Part shown: piece after piece, positions 57,365 through 64,000 of the stretch
How the letters are laid out: the number at the start of each line of letters is the position of its first letter
Position numbering within the stretch: the stretch's first letter is position 1
NCBI GenBank assembly: GCA_020062665.1
Contig: JAGUVW010000055.1
Span: forward strand, 1 to 64,000
DNA: 64,000 nucleotides
Origin: Pseudomonadales bacterium
GTDB taxonomy: Bacteria > Pseudomonadota > Gammaproteobacteria > Pseudomonadales > Ketobacteraceae
Direction: 5' to 3'
Program-made: the position numbers and the translations under genes
The notes under the pieces: generated by a model
What the model was told of the DNA's origin: nothing
Database searches by the model: none
The model's input: the letters and a program-made list of their open reading frames with translations, nothing else

Positions 57365-58105
57365 TCAGGCACCGGTGGCGCTGGCAGGCTGCGGCACTTT
57401 CTGCTGCTGTGGCTGATGATGGTGATCGTTGATGATGCGGCCGTCCCGCATCTGCAGCCGACGATCCACGCTGTCCAACAGTTGTGGATCGTGGGTGGAA
57501 AACACGAAGGTCACTCCCCGCGAGCGATTCAGCTCCCGCATCAGGTCGATAATCATCTGGCTGTTGTGGGAATCCAGATTGGCGGTGGGCTCGTCTGCCA
57601 GCACGATGGCTGGACGGGTCACCAACGCCCGCGCCACGGCCACCCGCTGACGCTGGCCGCCACTCATCTTGTCGGGGCGCGAATCGGCCAGTGCACGCAG
57701 ACCCACCGCATCCAGCAGATCTGCAGCCCGCTGCCGCGCAAGCCTGCCGGATTCGCCGCGGATCTGCAGCGGCAGCATCACGTTCTCCAGCGCGCTGAGC
57801 ACCGGCACCAGGTTGTAATTTTGAAATACAAATCCCAGCGTGCGGTAACGAATGTCGGTAAGGGCACCATCATCCAGTGTGCGGGTGTCCTGGCCGTTGA
57901 TCATCACGCGGCCCTGCGACGGCGAATCGATCAGACCGATCAGGTTCAGCAGTGTCGACTTGCCACTGCCCGACGGCCCCCAGATCGCGGTGAATTCACC
58001 TGCGCTGATGCAGACACTGATGTCATCCAGCGCCGCGACCGGGCTTTCGCCCAGCGCGTACGCCTTGCTGACAGACTGCAGTTCGATCAGCGCACCTGCT
58101 GTCAT
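57365..58105 (-). CDS. ABC transporter ATP-binding protein, LolD/MacB type
   Basis: A 246-residue ATPase with Walker A GPSGSGKS at 43-50, Q-loop FQNYN, signature MSGGQRQR, Walker B VLADEPTANLD and switch His in STHDP. The last 20 residues are an unusual tail with three consecutive His and a Gln/Pro-rich stretch (DHHHQPQQQ). It overlaps the di-iron enzyme gene by 4 bases, tying export to biosynthesis. Confidence 0.94.
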   Translation of the reverse strand: MTAGALIELQSVSKAYALGESPVAALDDISVCISAGEFTAIWGPSGSGKSTLLNLIGLIDSPSQGRVMINGQDTRTLDDGALTDIRYRTLGFVFQNYNLVPVLSALENVMLPLQIRGESGRLARQRAADLLDAVGLRALADSRPDKMSGGQRQRVAVARALVTRPAIVLADEPTANLDSHNSQMIIDLMRELNRSRGVTFVFSTHDPQLLDSVDRRLQMRDGRIINDHHHQPQQQKVPQPASATGA

Positions 58106-58938
58106 ACCGCCGCGCCTGCGGCTTCCAGGGCAGCTGTTTTTTTGCGCTGGCGGTACTGCTTCTTGAAGTCGCTGTAGACCTCAAAGATGCGATCGGGATC
58201 GGGGATATCAACGCCTGCCAGCTTGCCAATCCGGCTTGCCACCTGCTTGCGGATTTTCTTCACCGTTTCTGTCCCGATCACGCCATCCAGGTTGCGCACG
58301 GTAATGAACACCGGGTGATTGATCAGACCATCATCCTGCAGGAACGCCCAGGCGGCGCGCAGGCAGGTAATGCGTTCCAGATCGGGATCTTCAGCATTTT
58401 TGATGCACAGGCGACAATAATTCTCGAAGCCTACGGAATGACGCATTTCGTCCTTGGCCAGATGGTGGGCGATCTGCTTCAGTACAGGCTCATCCACCAG
58501 CTCCACTGTCTGCGCGTAGGTGTTGCCGGCAACGATTTCGGAAATCACGTTGAATGACAGCATCTCCACCCGCGACGGCGTCATTGGGGTGATTTCCCGC
58601 CCTTGCATCAGGAAACGCCCTTCGACTTCGGCGCCCACCATGTGCAGCCACTTGATCAGCGCGTGCGGATGCTTGGTTTCCTCGTACAGCCACACCGCCA
58701 GCCATTGGGTGAAATCGATGTCATCCACAAACATTTCCATGAAGGAGCGGGTGGCGGAATAGGTGGTGAGTTCACCGAAGGCGATGGTCTTCACCAGCTC
58801 GATCAGTTCAGCATTCACTTTGGAATGATCGATCTCGTTCCAGGGAATGTCCGTCATCAGCCAACGCGCCTTTTCGGCGACGTCGAACAATGAGTAGTAA
58901 GTCAGATCCTTGAAAACATTCTGCACCGCGATGCCCAT
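58102..58938 (-). CDS. ferritin-like di-iron protein, acyl-ACP desaturase-like
   Basis: A 278-residue four-helix-bundle protein. The full di-iron ligand set of acyl-ACP desaturases is visible: Glu56, Glu87-x2-His90 (EETKH), Glu134 and Glu164-x2-His167 (DEMRH). That spacing is closer to acyl-ACP desaturases than to AurF N-oxygenases, though both remain possible. It likely oxidises or desaturates the ACP-bound chain built by the neighbouring enzymes with O2. The C-terminal tail is basic then Ala-rich. Confidence 0.85.
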   Translation of the reverse strand: MGIAVQNVFKDLTYYSLFDVAEKARWLMTDIPWNEIDHSKVNAELIELVKTIAFGELTTYSATRSFMEMFVDDIDFTQWLAVWLYEETKHPHALIKWLHMVGAEVEGRFLMQGREITPMTPSRVEMLSFNVISEIVAGNTYAQTVELVDEPVLKQIAHHLAKDEMRHSVGFENYCRLCIKNAEDPDLERITCLRAAWAFLQDDGLINHPVFITVRNLDGVIGTETVKKIRKQVASRIGKLAGVDIPDPDRIFEVYSDFKKQYRQRKKTAALEAAGAAV

Positions 58939-58986
58939 GATGTTGTCTCCCTTTTTTGATCGTTATTGTGCGAGTCTGGCGACCTT

Positions 58987-59706
58987 CTAAGCCATGCCGC
59001 CGTTGATGCTGATGACCTGACTGGTGATGTAGCCAGCCTGTTCGGATGCCAGAAACCCCACCAGCGCCGCCACTTCCTCGGCTCGCCCGGCCCGCTGCAT
59101 GGGCACGATGGCCTTGAGCAGCTTGTCGTCGAACTTGCCTTCCGCCATGCCGGCGTCGATGATGCCTGGCGCCACCGCGTTGACCGTGATGTTGCGACTG
59201 GCCAGCTCCTGCGCCAGGGATTTGGTGGCACCGTGCAAACCGGCCTTGGCCGCTGCGTAATTCGCCTGACCCCGGTTGCCCATAACACCGCTGACAGACG
59301 TGATACTGATGATGCGGCCCTTGCGCTGACGCATCATCGGCATCAGCAGCGGCCGCGTCACATTGAAAAAGCCATCCAGCGATGCCGACAGCACGTCATC
59401 CCAGGCATCCTTGTCCATGCCTGCCATGGGCGCGTCACGCACCACGCCGGCGTTGTTCACCACCACGTCGATGACACCCTGCCCGGACAATTCCGTCAGC
59501 ACTTTCTCGCACAGCTCATGATCGGCAACATCAAAGGCCACCGCCTCTGCCGCACCGCCATCGGCCACGATCTCTGCCACCACGGCGTTGGCCTTGTCGA
59601 TATTGCGATTGGCATGGACATAGACAAACAATCCCTGCCGCGCCAGCTGACGGCATATCGCAGATCCGATGCCACCACTGCCACCCGTTACCAATGCCCG
59701 CTTCAT
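58987..59706 (-). CDS. 3-oxoacyl-ACP reductase, FabG-like
   Basis: A 239-residue short-chain dehydrogenase: cofactor motif TGGSGGIG at 7-14, NNAG at 84-87, catalytic Ser137, Tyr150 and Lys154. It should reduce the beta-keto group of the ACP-bound intermediate using NADPH. It lies 16 bases after the ApeP-like dehydratase. Confidence 0.94.
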   Translation of the reverse strand: MKRALVTGGSGGIGSAICRQLARQGLFVYVHANRNIDKANAVVAEIVADGGAAEAVAFDVADHELCEKVLTELSGQGVIDVVVNNAGVVRDAPMAGMDKDAWDDVLSASLDGFFNVTRPLLMPMMRQRKGRIISITSVSGVMGNRGQANYAAAKAGLHGATKSLAQELASRNITVNAVAPGIIDAGMAEGKFDDKLLKAIVPMQRAGRAEEVAALVGFLASEQAGYITSQVISINGGMA

Positions 59707-59722
59707 TCTGGCCTCCTTGAAA

Positions 59723-60199
59723 TCAGTTTCCGACGATCAGCGAAATATTTCCCTGCGCGCAGGTGGTGCCGGCGATGCTTGCACTGACGTGGTACTGGAA
59801 AATCCGTGGCGCTGCCGAGATCAATTCGCTGCGAATCTGCAAGGTGGAATCCGGCTGCTCATCCAGATACTCGGTGCAGCATTCAAAATCCCGCACCACA
59901 CCCAGATAAACGATTTTTCCGACCGGCATCGACTCCACTTCCGCCAATGGGCCGCGCCGGCTTTCCGCCAGCACGAACAGATGCACCGCTGCGGCCTGCG
60001 CGCCATATTCCATCGCATGAACCGTGGACAGCCGGCCGTTCACCCGCAACGGATTGGCACTGTCGTTATGGGAGAAGGCGGAACACAGAATCACCGCGTC
60101 ATCCCAGCTTTCCACCCGCTCCAGCAACAGCATGGGGCCCTGGTGAGGCAGAAATCCCGCCAGCTCGTCACGGGCCAGTCGCTGCGCTACTGCAGACAT
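59723..60199 (-). CDS. hotdog 3-hydroxyacyl-ACP dehydratase, ApeP-like
   Basis: A 158-residue hotdog protein with the pattern of the aryl-polyene dehydratase ApeP: FLPHQGPMLLLERV (His19), NPLRVNG, and HAMEYGAQAAAVH (Glu64). It would dehydrate the 3-hydroxyacyl-ACP. It overlaps the chain-length-factor-like gene by 13 bases. Confidence 0.85.
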   Translation of the reverse strand: MSAVAQRLARDELAGFLPHQGPMLLLERVESWDDAVILCSAFSHNDSANPLRVNGRLSTVHAMEYGAQAAAVHLFVLAESRRGPLAEVESMPVGKIVYLGVVRDFECCTEYLDEQPDSTLQIRSELISAAPRIFQYHVSASIAGTTCAQGNISLIVGN

Positions 60200-60987
60200 G
60201 GCACCAGCTCCAGGTTCAGCAGGTTTCTTTCGCAGTAGGGCAGCCGGAGGGTGTCGCGGGTCTCGGCGGCAATGGCAGCCAGCAACGGCAATGCACGGGC
60301 CGCGCCGCTGCTGACGCGCACCGATTCCAGAGTATCGGGCTGCAGAGTGGTTTCATCCTCGCCCTCGACAAGATCCAGCATGAAACCCACCAGTGATCGC
60401 GGCGTCGGCACCGGCGTCAACACCATGCCAACGCTGAAGGGATGCATGCCAGGGTCGCGGATGTCCAGATACTCCGGTCCCAGCACATCATAGGCCACGT
60501 AGAGCACCGGATGATTTTCGGTGGCAACCGAGGTTGCCGTCTGCAGCAATCCCACCGCAAAGCTGTACTCTCCGCCGGTCACACTGGTAGCGCTGGCACG
60601 ATTCCCCAGCACAATACCCAGATGACCGATGGCCGCGTTCAGGATCACGTTCTGGAAATTCTGCGGTGACACCATTTTTTCCGGCAGTGACAGCGCACTG
60701 AAGATTCTGTCGGCGATGCCGAGGTCGCAATCCGAGCTGGCAAACACCAGCTCGATGTCCTGCGGGGCGAAACCGGACTGCTGCAGGGATTTTTCCGCTA
60801 CGTGAAACGCCACGTGCATGTGCAGGGTGGTGCGGCGCTTGACGTTCGGCGTCAGGTAACCGCACTGCACCGGCGGCGTCCGCTCATACGTATAGGCGTG
60901 GCGTCCACCGAGTACAGCCTGCAGTGTTTCCCAGTCGGGAAGCCCCGGCCCCAGCACACTGACTGCTTCGATATAAACCGGATTCAT
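60187..60987 (-). CDS. ketosynthase-like chain length factor
   Basis: A 266-residue thiolase-fold protein related to the N-terminal half of ketosynthases. It lacks the catalytic Cys: where the active enzyme has TACSS, this reads SVTGGEYS. It matches the short chain-length-factor-like protein (ApeC) of aryl-polyene clusters, expected to pair with the next ketosynthase. It overlaps that gene by 4 bases (ATGA). The frame is open to 61092, but 60987 is the coupled start. Confidence 0.87.
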   Translation of the reverse strand: MNPVYIEAVSVLGPGLPDWETLQAVLGGRHAYTYERTPPVQCGYLTPNVKRRTTLHMHVAFHVAEKSLQQSGFAPQDIELVFASSDCDLGIADRIFSALSLPEKMVSPQNFQNVILNAAIGHLGIVLGNRASATSVTGGEYSFAVGLLQTATSVATENHPVLYVAYDVLGPEYLDIRDPGMHPFSVGMVLTPVPTPRSLVGFMLDLVEGEDETTLQPDTLESVRVSSGAARALPLLAAIAAETRDTLRLPYCERNLLNLELVPCLQ

Positions 60988-62180
60988 TGCGGCGCTCCAA
61001 AAATCAGGGTGCAGTTGTTGCCACCAAAGCCCAGCGAGTTGGACAAACCGTAGCGGATGGCCATGGGCTCGTTCTGCAACAGGATTCGGCAACCCAATGC
61101 AGGATCCGGCTCAAGCGTGTTCATCGACGCCGGCGCAAAATTTTCCCGCATGCTCAGCAACAGCAATAACGCTTCGGTGATGCCGGATGCGCCCTGGGTG
61201 TGGCCAGTCCAGCCCTTGGTGGAACTGCAGGCAATGTCACGACCGAAGACACGCTGGATGGCGGCATCCTCTGCCACATCATTCATGGGCGTACCGGAGC
61301 CGTGCACGTTGATATAGTCGATGGCGTTCGCTGCCAGTCCGGCGCTGCTCAGGGCCTGTCGCATCGAACGCTCAACACCATCACCCTGCGGATGAGGCGC
61401 TGTCATGTGGTAGGCGTCGGTGGTTTCACCGTAACCCAGCAGACGCAGGTTATCGGGCGCTGTAGGGTGACGTTCCAGCAACGCAAAGCCCGCGGCGGCC
61501 CCCACGCTGATGCCATCCCGGTTTTTATCCCAGGGCCGGCAGGGCTGGGTGGACAACACACCCAGAGAACGGAATCCGTGCAACAGGGTTTCATTCACGC
61601 CTTCCACACCCGCCACCACTGCTGCGTCACACAGGCCGGCCTGAATGGCGCGCGAGGCACTGGCAAACACCTTGGCGCTGGAAGAACAGGCCGTACCGAT
61701 GGTGGCGTGAGGCCCGGTAAGCCCCAGGTAACGGCGCACGAACAGCGTGGAGTTGATCAGGCTGCCGGCCTGGTGATACTTGTCCAGCCGCACCCGGATG
61801 CTGCGATCGTGAATGCTGCCGTCAAAATAACTCTGCTCCAGACAATCGATGCCACCGGTGATGGTGCCCAAGAAAAGTCCGATGCGATGGCTGCCGTAGC
61901 GCGCCTTGGCCGCTTCGACGGCATCAATCAGGCCATCCTGATGCAGTGCCGCCAGACTCAGGCGGGAACAGCTGCAGTCGAAAGCCGCAAACTCGCCTTC
62001 CGGTTTTCGGGTTTTGGATTCGTCGACAAAGCCGAACCAGGTTTCCCCCAACTCAGGCCCCATGTTGTAGTGGCGAAGTCCGGTGCGCATACTGCGCAAG
62101 GTTGCGAGGGTTTCGTCATTACCCACCCCCAACGCGCTTACCAGGCTGAACGCCGTGACATAACTCGGGTCGATTGCCAT
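60984..62180 (-). CDS. beta-ketoacyl-ACP synthase, ApeO/FabF-like
   Basis: A 398-residue condensing enzyme with an intact triad: Cys165 (GTACSSS), His293 (NVHGSGTPMND) and His327 with Lys322 (KGWTGH). The C-terminal GFGGNN loop is present. It extends the ACP-bound chain by malonyl condensation. The ATG at 62180 with AGGAG 9 bases upstream is preferred over a TTG at 62186. Confidence 0.95.
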   Translation of the reverse strand: MAIDPSYVTAFSLVSALGVGNDETLATLRSMRTGLRHYNMGPELGETWFGFVDESKTRKPEGEFAAFDCSCSRLSLAALHQDGLIDAVEAAKARYGSHRIGLFLGTITGGIDCLEQSYFDGSIHDRSIRVRLDKYHQAGSLINSTLFVRRYLGLTGPHATIGTACSSSAKVFASASRAIQAGLCDAAVVAGVEGVNETLLHGFRSLGVLSTQPCRPWDKNRDGISVGAAAGFALLERHPTAPDNLRLLGYGETTDAYHMTAPHPQGDGVERSMRQALSSAGLAANAIDYINVHGSGTPMNDVAEDAAIQRVFGRDIACSSTKGWTGHTQGASGITEALLLLLSMRENFAPASMNTLEPDPALGCRILLQNEPMAIRYGLSNSLGFGGNNCTLIFGAPQ

Positions 62181-62207
62181 AGCCAATAGCTCCTGCTAGC
62201 CAGACTG

Positions 62208-62528
62208 CTATCCTTTCCACTGCACGCTGAACTCGCCCGACGCAATATTGCTCTGGCCAGCATCAACACACGAAAAGCGAAACAGGCGACTGTCTTTCGA
62301 TGAAAGCCGTACGATCAGCTGATTGCCTGGCTTCAACGGGCTGGTGAATTTCACCCGATTGAAACGCTGCAACACCAGATCCGCGTCCAGCTGTGTCAGC
62401 GCCACGCGCACATACTCAAGGATGACCACACCCGGTATCAGCGGATTGCCAGCAAAGTGGCCGTTGGTAGCCGGGTGAGGATCAGAGATGTCAGCGCGGA
62501 ACTCGAAATCACGCAGTGGCGACTGCAT
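62208..62528 (-). CDS. small hotdog dehydratase/thioesterase, ApeI-like
   Basis: A 106-residue single-hotdog protein with GHFAGNPLIPGVVILE (His24, Glu38), the active-site pattern of FabZ/ApeI dehydratases. It overlaps the ACP gene by 20 bases. With the ApeP-like protein it gives the cluster two dehydratases, as in aryl-polyene systems where they form a complex. Confidence 0.85.
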   Translation of the reverse strand: MQSPLRDFEFRADISDPHPATNGHFAGNPLIPGVVILEYVRVALTQLDADLVLQRFNRVKFTSPLKPGNQLIVRLSSKDSRLFRFSCVDAGQSNIASGEFSVQWKG

Positions 62529-62811
62529 TTTTCATCTGCCCGGCTTTGCTCATGGCATCGCAGACAAACGCATGCAGATTGCTGACGCAGTACATGGCGT
62601 TGCGGCTGGCCTCGTCCTCGGCCTTCATTTGCACGCCAAAACGCTGTTTGATGACGGCGCCGATTTCCAGCGCATCGATGGAGTCCAGGCCCAGTGCACC
62701 TTCACCGGTATCACCGAACATCGGGGTGGTGGGGGTAAATTCAGAATCGATTTCCAGGTTCAGTGTGTCCAGCACCAGATCCAGGATTTCCTTTTCAGTG
62801 GGCATATTCAT
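62509..62811 (-). CDS. acyl carrier protein
   Basis: A 100-residue ACP with phosphopantetheine attachment Ser44 in GLDSIDALEIG. An acidic loop precedes it. AAGGA lies 8 bases before the ATG at 62811, so the upstream ATG at 62832 is not needed. It is the first gene of the 13-gene operon. Only one ACP is present, whereas aryl-polyene clusters usually encode two. No phosphopantetheinyl transferase is in the window. Confidence 0.93.
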   Translation of the reverse strand: MNMPTEKEILDLVLDTLNLEIDSEFTPTTPMFGDTGEGALGLDSIDALEIGAVIKQRFGVQMKAEDEASRNAMYCVSNLHAFVCDAMSKAGQMKNAVATA

Positions 62812-63495
62812 AGTGACATCCTTTTGGTCCATTGGCTTCGATAAAGTCGTGCATCACACCGGGCGCAGACATACCACGCTGCACACCGTTATTGCATTGA
62901 TTATTATTTTTTTGCGGAAGAATCCGAACTGCACGAAACACATCCCAATCCAATCACGTTCATGCAACTCCTGATTCACAGGAAAATCAGTGCAATCAAA
63001 ATATCCACTTTCCTGCACACCTTCTAGCGGCGTTAAAAAAAAATAACCAAATTTCCGAGTGTGCGTGATGGTCGTCTCATAAATTGGAGAATTACGAAGC
63101 AGTTTGATTAAGTTTTCTGCAAAAACGCGCTGAAATTTTCTGACCGGTTTCATTGTCACTTACAAACGTACAACAGAAATGCGCGGCGAAATTTCTGCGC
63201 GGCGTCGTTATAAATTCATCAGAAAATTTTCAGGATTGTTCGTCCAGACAGTCACGCATTTGTTCCTGATCAACACCAAAGAGTCAGATTGTTGTTCACC
63301 ATTTTCAGCACTCAACGTCGGCAGCATCCAGCGCGAGCAATGGCACAGGAGCGTGGAGCGATCTTGCCTTCATTCACCCAGGAGCTGGACGCCAGCAGAC
63401 CACGGCCCGTGCCACCGGCCAAGCCAGTCCCGACACGCCAGGAAATTGTGGGGATCTCTGCATATACTGAGAGGAAACTTTGGGAGGACATCAGG
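62812..63495. other. AT-rich intergenic region upstream of the ACP operon
   Basis: About 680 bases, clearly richer in A and T than both flanks, separating the minus-strand ACP operon from the plus-strand MgtC gene. It should carry the operon promoter. A minus-strand frame of about 100 codons (62854-63153) has no clear ribosome site or known motif, and a plus-strand frame (63179-63523) overlaps the MgtC start. Neither is called. The base composition could mark a transferred boundary or a nucleoid-protein target. Confidence 0.55.
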
Positions 63496-64000
63496 GTGGA
63501 TCTGGAACAACTGCTCGCCATAGACCCCTACGACTGGAAACACATCGCCGTGGCATTGCTGTGCGGCACGATCGTGGGCCTGGAGCGGCAGCTACGGGGC
63601 AAGCCGGTGGGGATTCGCACGTCGTCGCTGATCACCCTGGGCACCTATGTGTTCATCACGTCATCCCTGTATGTGACCACCGACGCCCATGTCACCGATC
63701 CCTCCCGCATTATCGGCCAGGTCATCACCGGGATTGGCTTTCTGGGCGCCGGGGTGATGCTGGCGCGGGATGGCATGGTGATCGGGGTGACCTCGGCGGC
63801 CACCATCTGGGCGCTGGCGTCCATCGGGGTGTGCATTGCCGTGGCCAATATGGGCAGCGCCATCAAGCTGTCGCTGGTGGTAGTGGTGGTGCTGGTGGGC
63901 GTGGATCTGCTGGAGGATTATTCCCAGGCCATGACAAGGGGCGTCCATGCCCGCTACCGCAACTGGCGGGAAAAGGTTGGCAATGGTCACGGCGGCCAGG
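63496..64000 (+). CDS. MgtC/SapB family membrane protein, C-terminus beyond the window
   Basis: The first 168 codons of an MgtC-family protein. Translation begins at a GTG with GGGAGGA 7 bases upstream. Family features: GTIVGLERQLRGKPVGIRT near residue 27, TDPSRIIGQVITGIGFLGAG, and TSAATIW. Several membrane helices are present. MgtC-like proteins modulate membrane transport and magnesium or virulence physiology; the role here is unknown. The reading frame continues past the end. Confidence 0.9.
   Translation, partial: MDLEQLLAIDPYDWKHIAVALLCGTIVGLERQLRGKPVGIRTSSLITLGTYVFITSSLYVTTDAHVTDPSRIIGQVITGIGFLGAGVMLARDGMVIGVTSAATIWALASIGVCIAVANMGSAIKLSLVVVVVLVGVDLLEDYSQAMTRGVHARYRNWREKVGNGHGGQ

Noticed and set aside
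58102..58938. AurF-type N-oxygenase
   Set aside because: The two ExxH motifs and ligand spacing fit acyl-ACP desaturases better. AurF is kept only as an alternative.
50901..62811. A plain aryl-polyene cluster assignment
   Set aside because: The KS, CLF, hotdog and KR genes fit, but the lyase, ligase, second ACP and MMPL exporter are missing, and ABC and di-iron genes are added. Resemblance is reported, not identity.
62854..63153. About 100-codon minus-strand frame upstream of the ACP gene
   Set aside because: Lies in AT-rich DNA, weak start context and no recognisable motif. It cannot be excluded but is not supported.
63179..63523. Plus-strand frame before MgtC
   Set aside because: Overlaps the well-supported MgtC start in another frame and has no protein features.

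Overview
The window is a GC-rich chromosomal stretch from a gammaproteobacterium with no phage genes, insertion sequences or CRISPR array. Its backbone matches, from memory, the Pseudomonas core order trmL-secB-grxC-rhodanese / gpmI-envC-ctpA-polysaccharide deacetylase / hisB-hisH-hisA-hisF / mutY-yggX-tRNA-Phe. An MSHA pilus operon, Zrg-like zinc genes, [NiFe]-hydrogenase maturation genes and a type II fatty acid/polyketide cluster are interleaved with it. This suggests an environmental, possibly marine, member of the Pseudomonadales/Cellvibrionales side of the class. That placement is inference, not a measured phylogeny.

Layout. 1-3571 (minus): hypC-hypD-hypA-hypB, then a truncated MFS transporter. 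3633-17357 (minus): one tightly packed MSHA type IV pilus operon, mshI1-I2-J-K-L-E-G-B-A-C-D-O-P-Q, with no mshM, mshN or mshF. A CRP/Vfr-like site lies upstream. 17518-22607: a zinc-starvation block made of a palindromic Zur-like box, a COG0523 GTPase, a His-rich ZrgA-like protein, Zur, a DUF3299 lipoprotein and a MacB-type ABC pair. 22652-24388 (minus): trmL, secB, grxC, rhodanese. 24512-25875: a second copy of the Zur-like box followed by a His-rich lipoprotein gene, sitting between the rhodanese gene and gpmI. 25971-31151 (plus): gpmI, envC, ctpA and a divergent polysaccharide deacetylase. 31271-35269: a CBS protein, a small membrane protein, a lipoprotein, a conserved helical protein and a GNAT.

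35388-42499: an aromatic or alicyclic ring catabolism island with an FAH-family hydrolase, a type I extradiol dioxygenase, an MhpA-like flavin hydroxylase, a TetR regulator carrying a C-terminal AT-hook, an EXPERA/EBP-like membrane protein, a GlcG/HbpS-like secreted protein and a second TetR. Palindromes of the form TCAATATTGA lie in the promoter region and before the first regulator. 42598-45424 (minus): hisB-H-A-F. 45514-48633 (minus): hybrid histidine kinase. 48825-50319 (plus): mutY, yggX, tRNA-Phe.

50901-62811 holds the most unusual system. Thirteen minus-strand genes run ACP, hotdog dehydratase, ketosynthase, chain-length-factor-like protein, second dehydratase, ketoreductase, ferritin-like di-iron enzyme, ABC ATPase, ABC permease, LolA-like carrier, outer-membrane barrel, alpha/beta hydrolase and O-methyltransferase-like protein. 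They converge on a plus-strand gene fusing about six membrane helices to a FeeM/GNAT-like acyltransferase. The biosynthetic half resembles aryl-polyene clusters, but the lyase, ligase, extra ACP and MMPL exporter of those clusters are absent. The second half looks like a lipid export route to the outer membrane. A partial MgtC-family gene closes the window.
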